Source: Bacillus sp. NP157
GTDB taxonomy: Bacteria > Pseudomonadota > Gammaproteobacteria > Xanthomonadales > Rhodanobacteraceae
Reading direction: 5' to 3'
DNA length: 64,000 nucleotides
Assembly (NCBI GenBank): GCA_018889975.1
Contig: CP076546.1
Span: 3,286,001 to 3,350,000 of the forward strand
A program made the translations under genes and the position numbers. A model generated the notes under the pieces. That model saw nothing but the letters and a program-made list of their open reading frames with translations, was not told where the DNA came from and ran no database searches. How positions within the stretch are numbered: position 1 is the first letter of the stretch; each line of letters opens with the position of its first letter. Below, piece after piece: positions 58,994 to 64,000 of this stretch.

Positions 58994-59941
58994 ATGAACG
59001 AACGTATCCGTGTCGCCGTCCTCGACGACTACCAGCACGTCGCGCGCACCAGCGCGGACTGGGGTCCTCTGGATGCCATCGCCGATGTCAGCGTGTTCCA
59101 CGACCACGTGGCGGACGAAGCCGCGCTCGCACGCAGGCTGTCGCCTTACGACGTCGTCTGCGTGATGCGCGAGCGCACGCCGATGACGGCAACGCTGCTT
59201 GCCGCGTTGCCACGCCTGAAGCTCATCGCGTCGACCGGCCGTGCGAACGCGTCGATCGACCTGGACGCCGCCGCCAGCCACGGCGTCGACGTCGTCCATA
59301 CCAACTACGCGTCCACGCCGACCATCGAGTTCACCTGGGCGGCGATCCTGGGGCTGGTACGCAACCTCGCCAACGAAACCGCGTCGGTCCGTGCCGGGGG
59401 CTGGCAGGTGGGCATCGGCAGCGAGCTGTCGGGCAAGACCCTGGGCCTGCTCGGCCTGGGCCGGATCGGCACGGCGGTGGCGAAAATCGGCCAGGCCTTC
59501 GGCATGCAGGTCATCGCGTGGAGCCAGAACCTGACGACGGAGGCGGCGGCGGCCGTCGGCGTGGAACGCGTGGAGAAACTCGCGTTGTTCCAGCGTGCCG
59601 ACGTGCTCAGCATCCACACGCGGCTGAGCGAGCGCACGCTGGGCATCGTCGGCGTGGACGAGCTGGCGGTGATGAAGCCGACGGCGCGCCTTGTCAACAC
59701 GTCGCGCGGCCCCATCGTCGATGAAGCCGCGCTGGTCGACGCGCTCGTGCATGGGCGCCTCGCCGGTGCGGCGGTCGACGTGTTCGATCCCGAGCCGCTC
59801 GCCGCCGACCATCCGTTCCGCCGGCTGCCCAACGTGCTGTCGACGCCGCATATCGGCTATGTCAGCGAGGAAATGTATCGCGTGTTCTACGGCGACTCGG
59901 TGCGCAACATCGTCGAGTGGATCGGCAAGCTCAGAACATGA
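58994..59941 (+). CDS. D-2-hydroxyacid dehydrogenase family protein
   Basis: A 315-residue NAD-dependent dehydrogenase. LGLLGLGRIGTAVAKIGQAF is the Rossmann loop; TARLVNTSRGPIVDEAALVD has the substrate-binding Arg, AAVDVFDPEPLAADHPFRRL the Glu, and LSTPHIGYVSEEMYRV the catalytic His. The DDYQHVARTSADW start is typical of a subgroup found in proteobacteria. The substrate may be a hydroxyacid such as glycerate; unknown. Its 3' end overlaps that of the DUF2884 gene by 11 bases. Confidence 0.87.
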   Translation: MNERIRVAVLDDYQHVARTSADWGPLDAIADVSVFHDHVADEAALARRLSPYDVVCVMRERTPMTATLLAALPRLKLIASTGRANASIDLDAAASHGVDVVHTNYASTPTIEFTWAAILGLVRNLANETASVRAGGWQVGIGSELSGKTLGLLGLGRIGTAVAKIGQAFGMQVIAWSQNLTTEAAAAVGVERVEKLALFQRADVLSIHTRLSERTLGIVGVDELAVMKPTARLVNTSRGPIVDEAALVDALVHGRLAGAAVDVFDPEPLAADHPFRRLPNVLSTPHIGYVSEEMYRVFYGDSVRNIVEWIGKLRT

Positions 59942-60764
59942 CGACTTTCTTGCCGTCCTCGTCGTCGTCCTTGTCGTCCTTGCTGTCCTTGGGCTTGATC
60001 GTCATCAATTCCAGCGGCTTGCCCTCCGCCGTACGCACCTTCCAGGCCATCTGAAGATCGGCAAGCTCGTTCAGGCGCGGACAGATACCGTTGGCGCGCG
60101 CCTCGAGGTCTTTCGAGCGCTTGTTCATTTCGCGATTGATCGAGGTATCCAGCGCGTTCGCGCGGGCGGTCAGCGCGGCCACCTGGGTGGAGTCGCCGGA
60201 CAGCGCCGCGGAGACGGCGCTGGACGTCACCGAACCGACCAGCTCGCCCACGGAATCGGACACCGAGCCCGCGACGGTCTCGGTCATGCGATCGGAAGAC
60301 CAGTGGCCCGCGCCGACGCCTTCGTCGATCTCGCGCAGGGCCTGGGCCTGCTTGCGCTTCAGCTTGGCCAGCATGGCGTCGCGCTGGCCAGGCTCGGCGA
60401 AGGTCATCGTGACCGTGGTCATGGCGTCGAAGCCCATCTGCACGCCGGCCCGCGACACGGCGGCGACTTCGGGAAGCAGCTTGCGCACCCCTTCCTCGTA
60501 GCGGCGCAGGGAAGCGGCGTCGGCCGGCGAGACGGCGACGTCGCGGCCGTCCACCTTCAGGGCGCCATCGTGCAGGAAGACCTTCGACGGCGTGCCGTTG
60601 GTGCGGTGGAAGGCGAGGCCTGCCGCGGTGACGTCGACGTCGTAGGGCGTGGAGTAATCGTGGTTGCAGCTGTCCGTGCTGAAGCGGAAGTTTTCCGCGA
60701 GGGCAGATCCCGCGCTGAGCGCGAGGGCGGCGGCAAGGCCGGCGGCGGCATACGGATGGCGCAT
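59931..60764 (-). CDS. DUF2884 (YggN-like) secreted protein
   Basis: A 277-residue protein with a signal peptide (MRHPYAAAGLAAALALSAGS, ALAENF). DUF2884 segments: DSCNHDYSTPYDVDVTAAGL, VFLHDGALKVDGRDVAVSPA, RRYEEGVRKLLPEVAAVSRA and ICPRLNELADLQMAWKVRT with Cys at both ends. It ends in an Asp/Lys-rich low-complexity tail. A shorter paralogue is at 62493-63245. Unknown function; presumably periplasmic. Confidence 0.8.
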   Translation of the reverse strand: MRHPYAAAGLAAALALSAGSALAENFRFSTDSCNHDYSTPYDVDVTAAGLAFHRTNGTPSKVFLHDGALKVDGRDVAVSPADAASLRRYEEGVRKLLPEVAAVSRAGVQMGFDAMTTVTMTFAEPGQRDAMLAKLKRKQAQALREIDEGVGAGHWSSDRMTETVAGSVSDSVGELVGSVTSSAVSAALSGDSTQVAALTARANALDTSINREMNKRSKDLEARANGICPRLNELADLQMAWKVRTAEGKPLELMTIKPKDSKDDKDDDEDGKKVVMF

Positions 60765-60834
60765 GGTGCATCTCCCCAGGTGGTCACCCGCTCTGATGCG
60801 GCTGGCATGCACATGGTTTAAGCCCCTGGGGGCG

Positions 60835-60869
60835 GGAAATCATGGGCGGTTGGTCACCCCATGACTTCC
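60835..60869 (-). terminator. Hairpin after the RcsB-like regulator
   Basis: GGAAGTCATGGG and a nearly complementary CCCATGATTTCC (minus strand) enclose an 11-base loop, 8 bases after the regulator stop. Confidence 0.4.
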
Positions 60870-60876
60870 GGCAGGG

Positions 60877-61512
60877 TCAGTTGGCCATGCCGCGCTCGCG
60901 CGCGTATTCCGACAGGCGGCTGTCATGGTCGATGCCCAGCTTGCGCATCGCGTCGCGTTTTTGCCGGCTGACCGTCTTGACGCTGCGGCTGAGCCGTTCG
61001 GCGATCTGGGTGATCGACATCCCACCGACATACAGGCGAACCACCTCGATCTCCCGCGCCGAGAGCCTTACGTCTTCTACCGGCCCCTGCACCGCGCTCT
61101 GTTCGAACTGCTGGCGGATGGTGTCGCTGACGAAGCTCCTGCCGGCCGCGGCCAAACGCACCGCCACGGCCACTTCGCGCAGCGGTGCCCGCTTGTCGCA
61201 GAGGCATGCCGCGCCGCGCGTGCGCATCGCCTGCAACACGCCCGTGTTGTTCACCATGGTCAGCACCACGATGGGCAGGCGCGGATAGCGTCGGCGAATC
61301 GTGTCGAGCAACAGCAGGCCGTCGCCGTGCCGACCGCCGGGCATGGAGAAGTCGGTGACGATGACATCGCAGGGCCGCGACGCGAGCTGGTCGAGCAACT
61401 GGTCACCATTGGCTGCTTCGCCGACGACGATGATGTCGCTTGTTTCCAGCGCAGCGCGCATGCCCATCAGCACCACGGGATGATCGTCGGCAATGATCGT
61501 TCTAAGAAGCAT
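60877..61512 (-). CDS. RcsB-like LuxR-type response regulator
   Basis: A 211-residue response regulator. The receiver domain has TIIADDHPVVLMGMRAALET (acidic DD), CDVIVTDFSMPGGRHGDGLL with the phosphoacceptor Asp present, and VVLTMVNNTGVLQAM; the LuxR domain has VRLSAREIEVVRLYVGGMSI, TQIAERLSRSVKTVSRQKRD. The arrangement SMPGGRHGDG and SVKTVSRQK is characteristic of RcsB-type regulators. No kinase is adjacent. The upstream 204 bp hold its promoter and, on the other strand, that of the small gene at 61717. Confidence 0.88.
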   Translation of the reverse strand: MLLRTIIADDHPVVLMGMRAALETSDIIVVGEAANGDQLLDQLASRPCDVIVTDFSMPGGRHGDGLLLLDTIRRRYPRLPIVVLTMVNNTGVLQAMRTRGAACLCDKRAPLREVAVAVRLAAAGRSFVSDTIRQQFEQSAVQGPVEDVRLSAREIEVVRLYVGGMSITQIAERLSRSVKTVSRQKRDAMRKLGIDHDSRLSEYARERGMAN

Positions 61513-61716
61513 GTATGCGGCCGCCCTCCGTGTGCCTGTGCCTCGACGAGCGCGGAGAGTAGCGCAATGTCTTCGTGCCGGGTGGAAACATGCCAGGAAT
61601 GCGTTGCGCTGTGCTTTTGCGCTACGAAACGCCTCAAAAATCGCGCGGCATTTTCAGACTAGTCTGATGTACGCACGTATCCGCATCGGCCACGCTACAT
61701 CGTGTAACAACGGAGC

Positions 61717-61947
61717 ATGGCCATGGCCGAACAGCGTTTCATCGATTACCACATCGCGTGGACGGACGACGTCTGGGCTGTTTATCGCGACGACCTGCAG
61801 ATGGCGACGCGACGCGATGCCGCCGATGCGATCGCGCTGGCGAATTTCTTCGCGGACCGCGAGGCGCTCTTGCGCCGGGCACGCGTGCGCGTGTCGGCTG
61901 ACAAACATCTGCATAGGGCATTGCGGGAACTGCGCCTGGCAGCGTGA
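61717..61947 (+). CDS. Hypothetical small protein
   Basis: A 76-residue protein: EQRFIDYHIAWTDDVWAVYR, ATRRDAADAIALANFFADRE, ALLRRARVRVSADKHLHRAL. It is soluble, with a strand-helix-strand pattern like that of DUF2188-type small proteins, but I cannot assign it firmly. Two possible starts (61717 and 61723). Confidence 0.5.
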   Translation: MAMAEQRFIDYHIAWTDDVWAVYRDDLQMATRRDAADAIALANFFADREALLRRARVRVSADKHLHRALRELRLAA

Positions 61948-61991
61948 CGGATCACGGTGACTACGGCGGTGGCGTGCGACGCACGGCGCGG

Positions 61992-62426
61992 TCAACGGCC
62001 GGTCGCACCGCCGAGGTTGGTCATGTCCAGGTGCAGCAGGCGCAGGCGGGCGATGTGCCGGCCGAGCACGGCACGGTCGGAAGACGACGCCTCCAGGCGA
62101 AGGAACGCGTCCAGCAGGCGGCGCTCCATCTGTTCGAGCGTGCGGATGTAGGTAACGTCCGGGTCGCTCGAAAGCTTCACCGACGCCTCCATCATCGTAC
62201 GTCGGACGCCGGCCATGGGGCCACTGGCGGTGGCGGGCTTGCCGCCCGTCGCTTCGACGGCGCCTTGCAGGTCGCCGGCAATGGAGGCGAGCGAATCGGC
62301 GGATTCGTTGAGGATGGCCTTCAGGCCAGGCTCCCGGACCCCCTTGGCGGCCTGTTCATACAGGTCGCGATCCGCAATGACGCGGCGGATGAGGCCATTC
62401 ACGACACGGATCGAGCTGCGTTCCAT
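61992..62426 (-). CDS. DUF2383 (PA2169-like) four-helix-bundle protein
   Basis: A 144-residue all-helical protein: VVNGLIRRVIADRDLYEQAA, KGVREPGLKAILNESADSLA, DLQGAVEATGGKPATASGPM, GVRRTMMEASVKLSSDPDVT. This pattern (first helix, then the GGKP and SGP links) matches the DUF2383/PA2169 ferritin-like family, of unknown function and often stress-linked. Only some of the Glu ligands expected in a ferritin-like centre are visible. Confidence 0.75.
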   Translation of the reverse strand: MERSSIRVVNGLIRRVIADRDLYEQAAKGVREPGLKAILNESADSLASIAGDLQGAVEATGGKPATASGPMAGVRRTMMEASVKLSSDPDVTYIRTLEQMERRLLDAFLRLEASSSDRAVLGRHIARLRLLHLDMTNLGGATGR

Positions 62427-62492
62427 GGGGGAAACGTTAGCGCCGCCGGACTTAGCCGGCCCTAAACGGCGCGGGCGCCAGTTATCCGCGGG

Positions 62493-63245
62493 TCATCCAC
62501 CGGCCTCGAGAAGTTGTAGGGGCCTGCCGGAAGCGTCTCGGAGCCCCGACTGCAATTCGCCCAGCTGGCGGACCTGCGGACACAGGGCCTGGACCCGGGG
62601 TTTGAGCGCGGCGGTGACCTTGGCGGCCACGCGGGCCTGGGCGCCCGTGGATACCGACGACACCCGGTCACGCAGGTCGGCCGCGCCTTGCAGGTCGCCG
62701 CTCATGGCCAGCTGCATGGCCTCACTGCCCACGTCCTGGGTCAACAGCGGCATGATGTCCTGGACGATTTCCTGGGCGTATTCGCGCATGGCGTCTTCCT
62801 GCCAGTCTTTCGTGCTCTGGCTGGCGGCGATGCGGCGCTTGATGTCGGCGACGCGGGCATTCAGCACCCGATCCAGTTCGCCGCTGGCCGCCGCGCCCGG
62901 GGCCGCCGTCGCCGCCTCCTCGCGCACGGCGCGGGCCGCGATATCCACGCCGTCGCTGGCGATGGCCTTGACCTTGGGCAGCAGGGTGCGGACGTTGCCT
63001 TCGAACAGCGCGACGCGGTCCTGCTCATCGGGGCGGAGCGAGACGGCACGCCCGTCGGTGCTGAGGCTGCCGTCGTGCATGCGGACATTGCGCGGCGCCA
63101 CGTCGGCGCGGTCGAAGGTAAGCGCATCCGGCCGGACCGTAAGGTCGTAAGAGCTGGCTAACTGGCAGGTGGTGCCCAGGTCCTGGGCGGCCGCACCGCC
63201 TGCGAAACAGGCGGTGAGCACAAGGGCAAGCAGGCGAGCGCTCAT
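62493..63245 (-). CDS. DUF2884-like secreted protein, paralogue
   Basis: A 250-residue protein with a signal peptide (MSARLLALVLTACFAGGAAA). It is a shorter relative of the DUF2884 protein at 59931: TCQLASSYDLTVRPDALTFD, NVRMHDGSLSTDGRAVSLRP, ALFEGNVRTLLPKVKAIASD and QALCPQVRQLGELQSGLRDA. The conserved Cys pair remains, the acidic tail is absent. Function unknown. Confidence 0.75.
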   Translation of the reverse strand: MSARLLALVLTACFAGGAAAQDLGTTCQLASSYDLTVRPDALTFDRADVAPRNVRMHDGSLSTDGRAVSLRPDEQDRVALFEGNVRTLLPKVKAIASDGVDIAARAVREEAATAAPGAAASGELDRVLNARVADIKRRIAASQSTKDWQEDAMREYAQEIVQDIMPLLTQDVGSEAMQLAMSGDLQGAADLRDRVSSVSTGAQARVAAKVTAALKPRVQALCPQVRQLGELQSGLRDASGRPLQLLEAGG

Positions 63246-63305
63246 GGAGTGTCCGTGTCGAAAGACCCTCGATAGCGCCGCGTGGGCGAATGCTTGCTGA
63301 ACCGC

Positions 63306-63842
63306 TTACAAGGCGAGCGCGCCGAACTGCTCGCGGACACGCGGCCTGCCGAGGATCCAGGCCAGCCAGGCGAGCACCGGCACGGACACCGCCTTGAGCA
63401 CGACGCCAACCAGCAGGATGTTGCGGTGCTTGATGCCGGCCATCAGCAGGTCCGGCGGCAGCCCGGCCTGGCCGAGCACCACGCCGAGTTGCTGCCACTG
63501 GCCGAATGCGATCCAGGCCGTCCATGCCGCCCAGAGGGCGAGCGGCACGGCGATGACACGCATGGCCTGGCGAGCGCGATCGCGCCAGCGCAGGGTGGCG
63601 AGGGCGATCGCCATGGTGGCGAAAGCCGCCACGGCGTAGCCGATCGACCACGCCAGCGCGACGCCCGGCCGGGCGTCCGCGGCGGCCGCGTCGGTCATCG
63701 CGAACAGGGCCTGGCCGATGATGACCGAGGCATAGCCGTTGATGACGAAGCCCATGGCGGCCAGCAACATCACCAGCCAGACGACGATGCGCCACGCCGC
63801 GAAAGGCCGGGCGTGGACAGGGTTCTTGCGCGCTTCGAACAC
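63306..63842 (-). CDS. Hypothetical four-helix membrane protein
   Basis: A 178-residue protein with hydrophobic stretches at about 17-38, 60-80, 90-110 and 140-160 (WRIVVWLVMLLAAMGFVING, VALAWSIGYAVAAFATMAI, VIAVPLALWAAWTAWIAFGQ, NILLVGVVLKAVSVPVLAWL). It starts at GTG 63842, 2 bp after the peroxiredoxin stop, so the two are likely cotranscribed. Function unknown. Confidence 0.65.
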   Translation of the reverse strand: MFEARKNPVHARPFAAWRIVVWLVMLLAAMGFVINGYASVIIGQALFAMTDAAAADARPGVALAWSIGYAVAAFATMAIALATLRWRDRARQAMRVIAVPLALWAAWTAWIAFGQWQQLGVVLGQAGLPPDLLMAGIKHRNILLVGVVLKAVSVPVLAWLAWILGRPRVREQFGALAL

Positions 63843-63844
63843 GC

Positions 63845-64000
63845 TCAGGCGCCCTTATCCTTCAGCGTCGCCAGGTCGGACAGCACCTGGCCGGAGTTCT
63901 TTTCCGGATCGACGTCCTTGTAGATCTTGACGATCTTGCCGTTCGGATCGATCAGGAAGGTCTCGCGACGGGCGTACTTCATGCCCATCTTGTTGTTGAG
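63845..64000 (-). CDS. Peroxiredoxin (AhpC/TSA family, Bcp-like), C-terminal end
   Basis: The last 51 residues of a protein entering from the right edge: NNKMGMKYARRETFLIDPNG, KIVKIYKDVDPEKNSGQVLS and the end DLATLKDKGA. RETFLIDPNGKIVKIYKDVDP is the final strand region of thiol peroxidases related to Bcp; the peroxidatic Cys lies outside the window. Confidence 0.8.
   Translation of the reverse strand, partial: LNNKMGMKYARRETFLIDPNGKIVKIYKDVDPEKNSGQVLSDLATLKDKGA

Overview
The window is a 64 kb piece of a high-GC gammaproteobacterial chromosome. The order hemD-hemX-hemY, a Clp/Crp regulator beside speD, a stand-alone DNA topoisomerase IB, a HscC-type Hsp70 and the general protein similarity point to the Xanthomonadales, most likely Rhodanobacteraceae (Luteibacter/Dyella-like). 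This assignment rests on recognised protein families, not on a database search. Most of the window is core chromosome. I see no prophage, insertion sequence or CRISPR array. One tRNA (Gln, CTG) is present.

Layout. 0-16 kb: the end of uvrD, a HscC chaperone with two degenerate J-domain partners, late heme genes, small thioesterases, an iron-sulfur flavoreductase, stress kinase srkA, an rRNA methyltransferase and topoisomerase IB. 16-22.5 kb: an aspartyl-protease-like secreted protein, then a TPP-riboswitch-controlled thiamine uptake operon (TonB receptor plus PnuT) and a phosphotransferase. 22.5-28.2 kb: a double bufferin (MNIO/DUF692) locus, bufA1-B1-C1-doxX-bufA2-B2-C2, divergent from its probable ECF sigma factor and DUF1109 anti-sigma factor. 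Three copies of the same promoter pattern, CTGTAACC then 16 bases then CGAA, precede the sigma gene, bufA1 and bufA2. 28-34.5 kb: a stand-alone MASE1 protein, then an uncharacterised minus-strand cluster with two DUF2589-type proteins, small soluble and secreted proteins and a pair of small membrane proteins, next to a response regulator lacking its phosphoacceptor Asp and a winged-helix regulator. 34.4-40.5 kb: LysR regulator, OprB porin, PQQ glucose dehydrogenase and a second MASE1 protein. 40.5-42.7 kb: small secreted proteins. 42.8-51.7 kb: tRNA-Gln, rpsI-rplM, coq7, speD, clp, a MarR-GNAT fusion, and trpG-trpD-trpC with a HAD phosphatase. 51.7-64 kb: an MFS/isochorismatase operon with its MarR regulator, assorted metabolic genes, a paired YdcZ-type transporter, a RcsB-like regulator between two DUF2884 proteins, and the end of a peroxiredoxin.

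The strongest regulatory reading is the 22.5-28.2 kb locus. The sigma/anti-sigma pair should control itself and the bufferin operon through the three matching promoters. MNIO enzymes with their DUF2063 partners modify cysteines of exported precursors that bind metal, probably copper. The most obscure region is the 30.0-32.9 kb DUF2589 cluster, for which I can name no function.
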